Assembly: GCA_003342895.1 (NCBI GenBank)
Contig: PTFA01000302.1
Span: 197,421 to 261,420 of the forward strand
Length of the DNA: 64,000 bases
Direction of reading: 5' to 3'
DNA from: Casuarius casuarius
Lineage: Eukaryota; Chordata; Aves; Casuariiformes; Casuariidae
A program made the position numbers and the translations under genes. This document shows, piece by piece, positions 23,669-35,900 of this stretch. The notes beneath the pieces are model-generated. The model was not told where the DNA came from and ran no database searches. It was given only the letters and a program-made list of their open reading frames with translations. Numbering within the stretch: the stretch's first letter is position 1; each line of letters begins with the position of its first letter.

Positions 23669-24893
23669 GTATGTTGCACCACTTTCTTTTGAAGTTCCAA
23701 ATGTTATTAGTGACAACTACTTCAGAAAAAAACTAAGCCTGCTTACAGCAATGAAACACTATTGGCATCATCAAGAAAGTAAGAGGCCAAATCCTGTCAC
23801 TTCTGCCCTTCTTCTGACTTCAGTTATAAACAGTAACATGAAAGGGGGATAGCAGTGCTCAGTTTTAATTTTGTTCTCTATATGCACTTGCTTCTACATA
23901 CACTTCGAAAGTCAGATCACATGCTTTTCTCTCCTCTAGGACAGGAAAAATTCACTTTCTTTTAAATATAAGAATAGCAGCTTTGGGGGGATTTAGTGTA
24001 TAGATACTGTTTTTCTTGGTGGATTTTTTTGTTTGTTTGTTTTTATCAGTTGACGTTTTATGTTTTATGAGACCCGAGGTTTTTATACACCTACTTTTTT
24101 TTTTTTTTTTTCCCTTTTCTGATATTGGGAAAAAATGGAATTGCAGAGGAGTCTTTGTCTATTCTTAAAACTAAAATCTTCCTATCACTAGAAGGAATGA
24201 GGCCTTAACAAAACTGATTATGGAGAAATATCACATAAATCAGAACAGCATTTGCTCTTTTAAAGTTGTAGGAGTTCTTCAGACTTTTCTTTCTGCTCTG
24301 ACCACATTCCATCCAAATTTGATCTATAGTTATCTGTGAATTCAAATTTATCAAATAGTTCTTGTCACACCGAAAAATATTCTTTAACACTTACTGGAAA
24401 AAAAAAAGTGAGTTCTTGTCTTAATTCTATAGGACTCTTGCAGACCGGTCTCACAGTCAACTTTTCTGATTACTCTTTCACCATGTGCAGCACATACATG
24501 GAAGAGTACTACAGTACTAGAATAAGAGCTTTGTGCCTGCTCTTCTGAACCCTCTTCAGTTTCAGCTCTGCATGTGGCATAAAATTCTCTATGAAACAGA
24601 AAATACAGAGAGGCTATTCAAAAAGAAAGTGATGATATATCATTACTTTTCTTTGAGCTAGCCTCTATGTACTGATGAGGCTTCAAACCTTCCAGGTCAT
24701 TCTGCTATACTACCCTTGTTCTAATGTTCTTATCTTAAACAGCAAAATTTTCTTGGCCTATAAAAAGGAACATGTGCTCTTGATAATGTAAAAGCTGTAT
24801 GATAACCTTTAGGAAAGACTTCTGTATAATACAAATGTTTTAAATTACATCGAAATAATCAGTATGCTTAAATGTTTGTTTTTATATTCCCAG
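23669..24893 (+). other. UGCG intron 8
   Basis: This 1,225-bp GT-AG intron is AT-rich with a poly-T run near 24,094-24,111. The stretch 24,420-24,590, ending TGCTCTTCTGAACCCTCTTC, vaguely resembles the 3' part of old CR1/L3 copies. The resemblance is too weak to call. Confidence 0.85.
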
Positions 24894-25064
24894 GGTGGTG
24901 CTTTATGTTTTTCAAAACTTGATTATGCAGTAGCTTGGTTCATCAGAGAATCCATGACGATTTACATCTTCCTATCTGCTTTATGGGACCCCACTATTAG
25001 CTGGAGGACCGGACGCTACAGATTACGTTGTGGAGGCACTGCAGAAGAAATCCTTGATGTATAG
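24894..25064 (+). CDS. UGCG: UGCG exon 9, terminal coding part (residues 339-394)
   Basis: The exon starts after ATTCCCAG with [20 protein letters not shown], passes a last hydrophobic segment (about residues 350-370), and ends [12 protein letters not shown] followed by TAG at 25,062-25,064. The C-terminus is identical to the vertebrate protein as I know it. Ala341 replaces Thr in human. With exon 1 counted at 33 residues the total is 394, the standard length. Confidence 0.98.
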   Translation, partial: GGALCFSKLDYAVAWFIRESMTIYIFLSALWDPTISWRTGRYRLRCGGTAEEILDV

Positions 25065-25480
25065 CCACAGCTTTATAACTGTGAATGTCAGAAAGAGAAG
25101 GGGGGCGGGTGGGAAGGAAAAGTATTATAAATTGTTTATACAAATGCTTTTAAGAAAATCTACCTTCAATAGTTTTATTACTTGTATGTTTTGGTATCTG
25201 TTCTTTAATTTATTTTTGCATGGCACTTGCATCTGTGAAAAATACATCTGTAGTCTTGGCCAAATGGTACCTTGCTCCTATGTACAAAAGGAAATTGAGA
25301 GAACTGGTTCCAGCATCCATTTTCTGTATGGATGCTCTGCAGCAAACTCTGAAAACAGTATCCTTCTGGATATGAACAGCTTCTTGCTCCATAGTGTGCT
25401 AGTCTAGCAAATCCAGGGGTCAAATAACTATTTTCCAGCTGGATTGCACAAGGCTGCATCTACTAAAATCACAGGAAAAA

Positions 25481-25486
25481 AATAAA
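25481..25486 (+). terminator. Possible proximal poly(A) signal (AATAAA)
   Basis: AATAAA lies 417 bp after the UGCG stop codon, followed within 15 bases by a T-rich GATTTCTGTT stretch. It could define a short 3'UTR isoform. A lone hexamer in AT-rich DNA is weak evidence. Confidence 0.3.
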
Positions 25487-25656
25487 ACTGATTTCTGTTA
25501 ATATCCCACAAGATTGAGCTCGTAATAGGACTTTGGGAAAGAAGCTCTCGAATGCTCTATGCCTACCTCTTGTAGTTGCTGCAGAACAAAATGAATGAAA
25601 AGGTAAATAGACTTTGCAAAAACAAAAGCTAAACTAAAGCTGGAGTTGTGTTTATA

Positions 25657-25664
25657 TGTATATA
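25657..25664 (+). promoter_or_regulatory. Pumilio-type UGUAUAUA element in 3'UTR
   Basis: TGTATATA matches the Pumilio consensus UGUANAUA and lies in the sense strand of the 3'UTR about 590 bases after the stop. Function is inferred from the motif only, and an 8-mer in AT-rich sequence can occur by chance. Confidence 0.3.
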
Positions 25665-27374
25665 TGAAATATTTTTGTGTCATTGCAATGAACCAAAAGT
25701 GGACTGAGTTTGATAGGATGAGTTGGAAGGAATTATTTGTTAGGCATATGTTGAAGGCATCTTTTGGCCAACTCCAATCTGGTTCTGTCTTGAACCTTGT
25801 TAAGCACTGTGCTGTAATTAGACTAGCTGGTCCCCTTCACTGTTCCCATCCTTTTTTTAAGGGGTGTTTTTGTTTTTCCTGTGAATGAGTGTTTTGATAG
25901 GGGGCGTGTGTGTGTGAGCGTGTTTGTGTGGGGCACAGTAGGGGGTGGGAGGGGAGCAGAAATACATTTCAGAAACATTTCACACATGAGCTATTTTCTT
26001 ACACAATGTCTTAAGAATGTAATTTCATGATGTAGGTATTTAATAACTTTTTAAAGTGAACATACATACCTATACAAGTCATCAATATTCAATTGCAGTA
26101 GATATTGTGAGTATATTAAAGGGCCAGATGAGTTTGCTGTTACTGATTAAAATTGTAATCTTAATTTAAATATCAAACTAAGTCTACTCTTGGCTCTTTG
26201 CCTTCTACTGTTAGTCTAGCCTTTAAATCGGATCTTTGTATTCCAGTGGTATGACTAAAAGGACTAGATTATAATGCATGCCGTGTTTTCCTCCCCCCTC
26301 CGTCCCCCCCCGCTCCTTGTAGCTTGCTTTCCAACCTCTTTGTGAGACTTCTTAATTTGTGGTGAACTGGACTTGTTTTGTTTGAACTTTTTTTTAATTA
26401 AAAAAACACAGCAAAGTTAGAGAGGGATGTTGCATAAGCCTTTTGTTTTCATAATTGTATTTATGCTGCTTTCCTTTTCTTCAGAATGGAATAGCATATT
26501 GTCACCATGAACATGAGCTGCTAATAGCAAGGCTGACAATGTCAACATGGCAGCTTTAAAAGTTGGACCGCACTTCTATGACAAAGCATAATGTGTAGCA
26601 TATTAGCAATAATGATATGTATTTATAAAAATGGACACTTCTACCTTACTGAGCCAATCCCTTAACTGTCATATGCTACACACAAGTGTGTATGTACATG
26701 TCATAAGATACTCTGGGCCAAAATACTTCATCCACCTTAATATTTTTTTGCCTTTTGATATCACTGAACTTTATTTTTAATGGGCATTTCTATATGAACA
26801 AAGGCTTTTGATGCATGCTGCATTCTTTTCATGTGAATCAGGAAAGAAGTCCTGAGGAAAGTTGCACATTGAAAGCTAGTCTAGTTGTGACCCACTAAAA
26901 CACTTTCTTTTTAATATTGGTTTTACATAGTTGAATTTTGCTGACAGCGTATCTTCATTTGTTTCATGAAGTTTGATGCCATTCATTGCACTGCTGAAGT
27001 GAAGCTTAGCTTGCAACTTAGCTTTATGCTGATTTCTATGCAGGCAGTGAAACAAACCCAAAAAAGGCTGAACAGACTTCATTTACAAAAAAAACCTGGG
27101 TAAGAATAATTGTTGTGTTAATGAGTGCTTTTGCATTAGTAGAGTCATCTTTGGCGAAGAAACTAAAGCATCACATAAGCAAATAGGTTGATTTTGGTAT
27201 TGTTCGGTTCATTATGAAATGGAAATCAACACTGTCAAAGGTTGTAGAATGTGCTGCAACAGAACTCCTAAAGTTTAAAAATGGCTGACTTTTTAAAAGT
27301 TGTGTTGATCTACAGATATGTCAAATACACCACATTTATTTAAAATCATTGTCTTGTTTTTTGTTTTGTTTAAA

Positions 27375-27380
27375 AATAAA
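27375..27380 (+). terminator. Distal poly(A) signal 1 of UGCG
   Basis: AATAAA is followed at about 15-45 bases by GTGTTTGG and a long T-rich run, the usual GU/U-rich downstream element. It would give a 3'UTR of about 2.3 kb. Confidence 0.55.
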
Positions 27381-27511
27381 CTTTGAATACAATCAGTGTT
27401 TGGAATATAATTTCTTTTTTTCCTGCCTGTTGTTCAATGATTGTAACATGAGAGATTTGGGGTTTAAGTGTGTATAGCAGTTTTGAAACAATTAACTTAA
27501 TTTTTAATTGC

Positions 27512-27517
27512 AATAAA
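27512..27517 (+). terminator. Distal poly(A) signal 2 of UGCG
   Basis: A second AATAAA lies 137 bases after the first and is followed by TGTGCCTTTTGGGTTCTTT, a good GU/U-rich downstream element. The two signals may be used alternatively. Confidence 0.5.
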
Positions 27518-27540
27518 TGGATGTGCCTTTTGGGTTCTTT

Positions 27541-30500
27541 ATACCTGGACAATCTGCTTTGGATTTTTTTTGCTGAAATGACTTAAACTCACATGTGCCT
27601 AAATCTTATTTTAAATTATGCTTAGGAATTAAAAAAAAAACCCAAACCTTCAGTGTACCAAAACCTGGATGGTTCCCTGTCTATTAGAACTAATCAGTCT
27701 ACATTAAGACTATAGAAGTACATATCTTCCCCATAAAACATGTAGGTCTTTCTTTTTGTGAGCTGTAACTCAACATGCTTACTTCTGTCTGCTTTGATAT
27801 ATCGTTTGAAAGCTGTTTTATTCATTTTTACAGGCCCCTTTTAGTCCTAACCCCTAATTATTTACTGATCAACTAATTTAGGCTAGGTCTGAACTCCAGG
27901 CATTCTCAGGTTAGTCTTGTCCCACAAAAGCTGTGACTAATTCCAGCTGTTGATGCTAAAGGAACCCAAGGTTTCATATGGAAATCCGGATAATCTTTAT
28001 GAATTTCTGTGGAGTGAATTGAGCTTAAATACTGTTCAGCTTGTCTAAATAATAAAAACATTTGGAAAGGAGTGGTAATTTAGAGTGGCAATAATGTCAA
28101 ACTTAATCCAGCTTTTGTTTCTGAGAATGCGTAAAGTGAAGTCATTAACTAATTGCCATAGGATAGCGGATGAATCTATGACTTGAATATTCAGAGTGAT
28201 GATGCAAGTTTAAATAAAGGTGCTTTCTCAGCACTTGAAATAACACAAAAGTCCATGACAAAACTGCTCCATGGTAATAGACATGCAAACTTAGCAAATG
28301 GAGATGACTTTCTTGGGGAAAGTTTTCATCTCAAGACTGACTTCATGTTGGGTTTGAGGGTGTCTGTGATTCTTACTCCTCTTTTGGAACTGTGCTGTAA
28401 CTCAGATCACTGATCTGCAATGTGCTTTAAAAAAACACACACGTGTACACACATGTGTACACATGCACACACCTGTTTTCTGTAGATCTTGAGCATTTTG
28501 AAATTTGGCTGTTTTAAAGGCTCTCAGCTCCACTATACCACAAAACAAACTTCCATTGCCCACTGTTGGATAACTGAGGACAAATGATAACTCTTAAATT
28601 TAAAATTCCCACACTCTGCTTTTCCTGCGTATGTGTCTAGTCCTGAAGGTCTGAACTTCTGTAGTAAGGAAACAGAAGTCTTAATGCAGCACTTCAAGCA
28701 GTACTTCAGCTACTGTCATGCTTGCGCTACGACTCTGGCTACCTGTTCCATGCAGAAAGTTGCTGTTTACTATCTTACAGATCTTAAAAGTCTTTGTTTC
28801 TACTTTGGAGCAGAATCTTTCTGCTGACAGCTGGCTCTTCTTTCTCAGAAGTCCTATGTGTAGATACATGTCTAAGTACTTCCTTCAAATGCACCTTGTT
28901 GAACTGCAAGCAAGCCAACCTATCTCAAATCCTAAAGCTTTATCAATGTCTAGCTATAAACTCTTGCAAGTTTACTTCAAGTGTGTTTAATCTAAAGTTG
29001 CTTTTGAAAATAAGAGCTTTATAAGTTCTCTTCTGAAAATAAACTGCACAGTTTTGGCACAGAAAAAAGCTTCTCTAATTGTAACCTCTTCAGTGGATAA
29101 AAATATTTGTAATACTTTTATCTGCACTTAGCTGAGGTCAAAATAATTAGTTCTAATTAGTTTATTCTTGTAAGCTGTGATACTGTAAAAAAGCAAAATT
29201 CCTAACATTCTCCAACAGTTTTTTGAATGCTTTATTTCTTAATTTCTCATGAGATCAAGAGTCAGCTGCTACTTACATGTGATTGGCCAAAAGTTGTACA
29301 GAGTATCATTTCAACTGGATTGGCAGACAGCTGCTGCTGCTGAGTGTATGGTTTCTTTTTTTGACTTTAATCAACTGCCTGTATTTTTGCTTGAACTGTG
29401 GGTGTGACTGTAGATGATAAATATAAAAGAGGTGCAAGCCATACAACTTGCAATTGAGGTTTTGTGGGTTGTTGTTTTGATTTTTTTTTTTTTTTGGTTG
29501 TTCCCTGCCCACTAGGTTCTCCCTATTGCTGACAGGAAGGAAGAGCCTTAGCCAAACCCATGTACCAACTGGAATTAATGGGACTTTGTGGCTATTTTTT
29601 ATCCAGCCAACTTGTGGGTGTATGGCAGAGATCAGGCTTATGTTGTTATGGTTGTGCAGGAAGTCAATAAGTTCATTGGAAGCATGAAATAGCTGTCAAA
29701 AGAAATCTTTTTCACTAGACTTCGGCATGAAGTGAGTTATTGTTCTTGACTTGAGTTTTACATCCTCTGGGCCTGTGTTAAACTTAGGTCTGCTGACAGG
29801 ATTGCAGTAACTTCAGAAATGATATCAAGATGTGCTAGTCTTTGAATCCTCCTACCCTTAAAATATGATGAGACTTTTCCTCTTTTAAGGGCTGCCTGTT
29901 GCCTGGAAGAGTCTCTTTTTGCATATTCAGCAATAACTTGCTTTTGACAGCAATGGCTACTTCCTTTCTCTGTTGATACCAAAATGCTGGCAGAGATGCT
30001 GGGAGAACAGAAGACCTATACATTACATATTTAAAATGCAGTGACATATTCAAAAATGACTCTCAACCTTGTGAAAAGGAGAGAAAAAATGAAGAATCTA
30101 TGAAGACCTTTGGGGATTTTGTCAGTGTAACTATTTTAGGAGAGGTTTATTTTATACATAATAATGTAAGCATAAAGTAAAACCCTGCTAGAGGCTTTGA
30201 AGATGACAAGTCTGTTTTCTTCTGTGGAAGGACCGGACGGGTAAAGAGTAGTTTTCTAATAGCAAAAGCCAATAGTAAATATTTTTTTCTGTCTTAGTAG
30301 TGGTGCTTACAGCTAAGTGGGCTTCATGTAGTATCCAATTTCATCTCTCAGTAAGTTGATAGAGGAAGACTCAAGCATAACGTGGCAGTGTAACTTTTTC
30401 TCAGGCCTCTTTATTCGTAAGCTTGAGCAGTGTTTTGTTCTTTTAGCTAAGGTCAGTAACTCCTGCTGAGCAGGACCTCGGAGGTTTTGCTTTCTTCACT

Positions 30501-32429
30501 GGCAGCTCCCCAAAAGTTGAGAAGAGCAAGGCACATACTTTTGTCACTTGGCTCATTTCTGTTCACTTTCACTGGCATTTACTGTTCCCCCTTGGGACAA
30601 CTGTTTTGTCTCTGAAGATCTTTGTAAAAGGAGTTTCTGTAGACAGAAATAGGGAGGAAGGGAAAAGAGAAGATGAGAGACCTGAAGTTAATACAGTGTT
30701 AAATTCCTCTATGACTTTAATCTTCCTGAGTGAAAGAGTACAGGCAACTCTGGGTGCTTCTGAAGCTTGCTGGGTGAAAAGAAAGTATATTACTGAGGTG
30801 AAACCTATCTTAGAAGTGTTTTTAAGGCTTCTAGTTTAGAGGAAGACTGAGACCTCTGAAATGTTCTTTAAGGCTTGCTGTTGAGTAGCCTGTTTCTCTT
30901 GAATTATATAGGGCTTTCAGCAAGATTCATTTCAGGGCTGTCATGTGACTGGAGTTTCTACTTGCCAAAGGAGGAAAGCAAGCTAGCAGGGGAAGCTGCC
31001 CATCCTGCAGCTGTGTAGCAAGACACGAGACCCTGTAGCTGTTGTCTCCTGTTTACAGACCATTCAGAGACCTCCTTGTTTCGGCTCCCCAAGTCCTGAA
31101 GCTTTCAGTTGCATGTAAACTTCTGCAAATGACTGGTAGGGTAAGGCAGGTCTGTCACCACTGGCTGAACCTGGGAAGGGAGCTACAGCTGGGAGGTAGG
31201 TCTGGACTTTGCCCAAGTTTGAGAGTGTCTGAAGCCATGGGATGGGTTCTCTGAGGTGATGACATTTGCTCTTTGAATTGCTGCTAGTTGATTTCTGAAC
31301 AATGTGGGCCTTTGCTGATGTTGTGAGATTTGGGGACTCCATTTATCTAAAACACATTGTATTAGGAGAAGTGAGGCAGAAAGGAGACAATAGGCAAATG
31401 TTAGAGACAGCATTGTCCTATGAGTACAACCTGTCTAATCCTGGTTGTGTGGAATATAAAGTTTTTTACTTCTGCATACTAGAAAAATGAATTCCTAAAA
31501 TGTTCACACTGTTTCGGGCATCATCCCCCCTGTAATTATGATCATAATTAAACTTGTGTAATTGTGTAAAATGTGTTCATTGATCACTGTATGTGAATAT
31601 AAAGTATATCTTGTCAGTATACAGATTGGTGCAGTGATCTCATAAAAATGCATCAACAGTGTGCTAACTCTACTAGAAATGAACTGCCATATTTGACAGA
31701 CAGTAGTACTTTACTAGAGGCGATCTTCGTGTAGCCGGAATACAACTGCATGGTATTTTTGTCCTTTGCCTGTAAAACAGATTGCTTTTGTGTGCAGTAG
31801 GTGATGGCTGGAGAGATGGTTTCATTTCATTTAATGCTGAAGCTGAAATGAGCATCAGAAGTGAAATTTGGCATTTCCAGCCCTCTGCTGTATGGTTAAT
31901 TCACAAGTTTGTGCATTTCTGCCTTGGGGCAATCCGTTGCTATTGAACAGTGTACTCATTCTTTACCGTACACTCATTCTTTATGGATGTACAAAACAAT
32001 AAAACCAAATCCATAAAGCAAAAAAGATTCTACTTGTACATAGTATCTATTTTAAGGCTGGTTTTATCAGAATCTTAACAAAGTAGCCTAATCCCAAAGG
32101 CAGGGTTATTACCACGGTTATACACAGTTTATACACTGAGTAGACCGTGCAAGACTGACACAGCTGATGCTTGGCACTCTCTTACTGAGGTAACATCTCC
32201 AGATATTACTAAACAGAAAATTGCTAAAAGCAATTAAAAAAAAAAGCAGGTCTGTGCTTAGCATTTCTTTAGAAATACACAGATTATGTGGAAAGTCTTA
32301 CTATAGTATTCCTAGGAAAATAAGGTGTCTTTACCAGCCATCTCTTTAGCAATGCTTTAGGTTCTTTAGCATTTCTCTCCACACTTAGCTGAAATCTATT
32401 TTTTGGAGAGAAAAAAAGTGCATCATGGC
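27541..32429. other. Intergenic region after UGCG
   Basis: This is moderately AT-rich DNA without a supportable exon on either strand. It holds an alternating CA/GT tract at 28,432-28,470, a perfect 18-bp palindrome at 31,533-31,550 and a short direct and inverted repeat cluster at 31,954-32,018. The many frames of 60-92 codons have no recognised motif. Confidence 0.5.
28432..28470. repeat. Alternating CA/GT low-complexity tract
   Basis: The sequence is a run of ACAC blocks separated by GTGT blocks, containing two GTGTACAC palindromes. Purine-pyrimidine alternation is nearly continuous, so Z-DNA formation is possible. It is a decayed CA repeat. Confidence 0.8.
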
Positions 32430-32985
32430 CACCTCCCTCTTGAGCTGGTCAGACAAACTTCATCAGTTTGCCTGTGAGGATGTTATGGGAGATGGTGTCA
32501 GAAGCCTCACTAACGCTGAAATGGATAACACCTACTGCTCTTGCCCGTCCACCTGAGCCAGTTATCTCGTTGCAGAAGGCTGTCAGGTTGGTCAGGCATG
32601 ATTACCCCTTCATAAACCCATTCTGGCTACTTCCAATCACCTTCTTCTCCTTAATATTTTTGGAAATGATTTCCAGGATCAGTTGCTCCATCACCCTCCC
32701 AGCAATGAGATGAGACTGACTGGCTGTAGTTCCCCAGTTCCTTCTTGCCCTTCTTGAAGATTAGGGTCACATTTGCTCCTTCCAGTCCTCAGGCACCTCT
32801 CCCAGTCGCCATGACCTGTCAGAGATAATCGAGAGTGGTCTTGCCACGACATCGGACAGCACTCTCAGCCCCCGCAGGTGCATCCCATCAGGGCCCATCG
32901 TCTTCAGAGAGCTGGGGAAGGCACCAGAGACAGGCCAACCTCAGGGCAGCCGTGGTTGACAGGTACGCTCCTTAGGACATTGACA
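32430..32985 (-). mobile_element. CR1 LINE fragment, reverse-transcriptase region (minus strand)
   Basis: The + strand is an antisense copy of CR1 ORF2. Stretches such as CTGTCAGGTTGGTCAGGCATG, CCATTCTGGCTACTTCCAATC, AGTCCTCAGGCACCTCTCCCA and GTGCATCCCATCAGGGCCCAT are typical. The minus-strand translation shows the LTAF, EITG and SHNIL region and, upstream of it, the VPEDWKGANV and IFKKGKKE blocks of the reverse-transcriptase domain. Stops and small indels break the frame. Both the 5' part and the 3' tail are missing, so it is an internal remnant. A + strand frame across it (32,468-32,713) is a shadow. Confidence 0.93.
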
Positions 32986-35900
32986 ACAGGCACGTGCAGG
33001 GTTTCCTGGACTCCTTTTTGTCTGTTAGCAGAAGAGCTTGTCTGTGTTTCAAGGCTGGTAGCTGCCTGCGAAGGAAATAGCAGCGCGCAGAAGGAAGAGG
33101 TGCAAAGTGATGCTGGCTGCACTGTGTCTGCAGCTGTGGGGGTGTGCGTGTGTACTGAGGGGCAGCATGTAACCCCGCGTCTGGGCCCTGGTTTACAGGC
33201 ATCTAGGAGGCAGAAGTGTGCCACAACTCTATTTCCACAGCAGACCCACTGCATCCAAAGTGTATGTGCACACCGTAAAGAGGGAGCATGTATGTCAGAG
33301 TACCTGACATACATACCTGATACCTTTGAGACCTCTCTGAAAACATCCCTGTTGTGATGAATGTCTTTGAGTCCTCTTGATGGCAAGTCTTAGCTATGCA
33401 AATTAAATTATTTTATTGGCTCCTTCTAAATTCCCACAATTTTCATTTGCATGGACTTGGTGCATGACTACTCTGTTTCTATTTAAGTGATCTACCCCAG
33501 GCAGCTATTTAAAGCATCTGATTAAATGAACTCTATTGTTTTTGCCATGTTAATTAACTGATTGTAGATAAGTTGGCTGTGGGGGGAGCTGACCATTCTC
33601 TGATACTTCCTAATGGCAAGAACCAATGATTATGCAACTTTTTTTCCCACTTTTTGTTTTTCCACTAGATTTAGTAAACAGAAGAATATCAACTCAGATT
33701 TCAAACACTTCTTTGCTTTTGGCTATTGTGTACCGTTTGAGGACCTGGATGGAGCTGGATTTTGAGGACTTTGAATGTCTGTTGGACAGAAAAAGAGCAG
33801 AAAGTACTCTGAACATCACTAAACTGCCCTAATACAGCTCTCCTGTTGCACCCAGACTAACCATAAAGAATATAACCATTTCTAGAGCGTTACATAGACC
33901 TTCATGAGCTGTTCTGGCTGCATTATGTGTTAATGAACAAATAGGTGCATTTAGCTAGAGATATCAGCATTCAAACCTCTTTCCAAGCATTCAGATTACA
34001 AATCTGAAAGAGTTTTGCCTCAGCGTAAATGGCAAAAAGTATTCTATTACTCTGAACCAAAAGCAAATTATCTCCTTGATCTAAAAAAGAAACAATACAA
34101 ACATATTACTCATTGTAATCATTGTCTGTAGCTGCTGGCTCCATCCCTCACTCCTGAAATAACCGGAAGAAAAAGGAAATAAATGGGTTTTGCATATCCC
34201 TGATGTATTCCTGTGTGCCTGATGGCACATATTCTGCCTGTGCTCATTGAGTTTTGGAAAGAAGTAGTCTTTTCTGGGAGAGGAAATCAAAAAACTGTCC
34301 CTCAGGTGAAACTTTCCTTTTTGCTCTGCTTTCCCTCTCTCTGCCCTCTCTCTGCCAGTCTTTTCGCTTCCACCTTTCCCACTGTCATCACCTTACTCCT
34401 TCCCTTACCTCTAGGTCTTGCTCTGTTCCCTGTGGCTTCCCATTTCTTCCCTCCTTCGTGTCAGTGCTACTGCCAAGCCCAGCCACAGACTGCTCCCTGC
34501 CCAACGGCACGTCCTGGGAATGAGCACTGGCCTCCAGCGTGTCCTCCTACCCGTGCCTGGTGCAGGGACCGAGGCGGCTCTCCCCATCTTTGCTGTTCTC
34601 TTCTGCTTTCAGGAAGTGCTGGTTTGCCCAGAAACCAGCCACGCACGCCCCAACTAAGTGCCCTCTCCTGGAAGACTTGCACGTGGAAAGAGCCTGTTGC
34701 TCGTTGAAGCACAAATGTGGAGGCACCCGCAGCGGCCCTTTGCCCCCAGGGGCTTGTGAAAATGCAACAGTGACCTAAAGGATGTCCCCTCCATGCTTGA
34801 TGATTTGTCTGTTTTCTCGGATTTAGCAATTTGATATAATTTGCTCTGTGATCTGGGCCCACAAAAACAAGAGCAACAGTCAGAAGAGCAGCACTCAACT
34901 CCTGCCCAGTGGGATGTTGTCTACGAGGGAGGCAGCCTCTTCTTCCCTCTGCACTGACACTGCCAGTTGGAACCCAAAACCCAGAAATGTTTTACCCAAG
35001 AAAGATTCACACTGAGAAAGAGTCTGCTGCAAATTTTACCAACACATGAAGGAAAAGCAGTTCTTGCCTGAGTTCTGCAATGGACAGCCAAAGAGCATCC
35101 ATCAGTGGGGTGCAAGCCAGCTGATGCTTCCTGCATCGCCTTTTGCGATTTTTCAGAGCAGTGGGGAAAACAGGTCAGGGAAAATACAGAGAGATCAGTT
35201 GCTGTTTGGGTGTCAACTGTCTTGCGCTTTTTCTTGTTATTCTGGTGTTCAGAAAACTGGTGCAAAGTGTTTCTGTGTGTCTAGCACCTGTCATATGGTC
35301 CCTGAGATGTTAAACTTCCATTTTCGTTTAGTTTATTTTACAAACAAAATCCACTAATCTCTGGCCTCAGGGCCAGGCTCCATCTCTGCCAGGTCAAAGC
35401 TTCAATTTTTTGCTGGCACAGTTTCAGGTGAGAGGAAATGCAGTTTCTCTTCCCTCAGGAAAATACAGGACACGGATTGAATCTCCTTGGGCTGCAGTGA
35501 TACCTAAACCAGGCCTCCCACACCAAGGGTGAACTTTCCATCCACCGGGCTATTATATTAAAAAAGGCAGCACTTCCAGCCCTTTTCTGAACATGATTTT
35601 CAGCAGCAGAGGCAGCTAAAAATCTCTTGCTCCTTTTGCGTAAGGTTTGCCCTGAGTGCAGCCAGCATGGGCCATAACCAGATGTGTCTGTTGTGTGCAA
35701 GACCTCAAACCGGTTGAGGTGCAAGGCAGGACTTCCTGAGCCTGATGAGATGGTGGGAGTTGCTGGCAGGCATGAAATAGACTCTTAACAGTGGAGATTT
35801 AAGTACCTGATGGCTCTGAGGCCTTGGAGCAGTTAGGAGAGGCTTTGAGGACTAGATAATTTCCAAATGCCCCCCCTTTGCCCTGACTGTGGTGATTGCT

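Larger units (their letters stand above)
1..27540 (+). other. UGCG: UGCG gene body, 3' part (intron 1 to 3'UTR)
   Basis: This span holds introns 1-8, coding exons 2-9 and the 3'UTR of ceramide glucosyltransferase. The enzyme transfers glucose from UDP-glucose to ceramide on the cytosolic face of the Golgi, the first committed step of glucosylceramide-based glycosphingolipid synthesis. Eight exons join in phase with GT-AG borders and encode 361 residues, which match residues 34-394 of the vertebrate protein as I know it. Exon 1 (33 residues, signal anchor) is not in the window: the first 200 bases contain no sequence encoding its end. Introns 2-8 measure 956, 977, 425, 2,593, 425, 431 and 1,225 bp, and intron 1 is at least 16.9 kb. 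The gene start lies outside the window and the 3' end is inferred from poly(A) signals. Confidence 0.95.
25065..27540 (+). other. UGCG: UGCG 3' untranslated region (inferred extent)
   Basis: There is no further exon signal after the stop. The AT-rich region contains a UGUAUAUA Pumilio-type motif at 25,657-25,664, a GT-rich patch at 25,902-25,940, a C-rich patch at 26,291-26,315 and a 12-bp inverted repeat at 26,592-26,682. It ends at paired AATAAA signals at 27,375 and 27,512. The extent is inferred from these signals, and an early AATAAA at 25,481 could give a short form. Confidence 0.6.

Noticed and set aside
24420..24590. Another old CR1/L3 piece in intron 8
   Set aside because: Only one short stretch resembles the family, too little to separate it from chance.
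32468..32713. + strand frame of 81 codons
   Set aside because: It is the antisense shadow of the CR1 reverse-transcriptase fragment.
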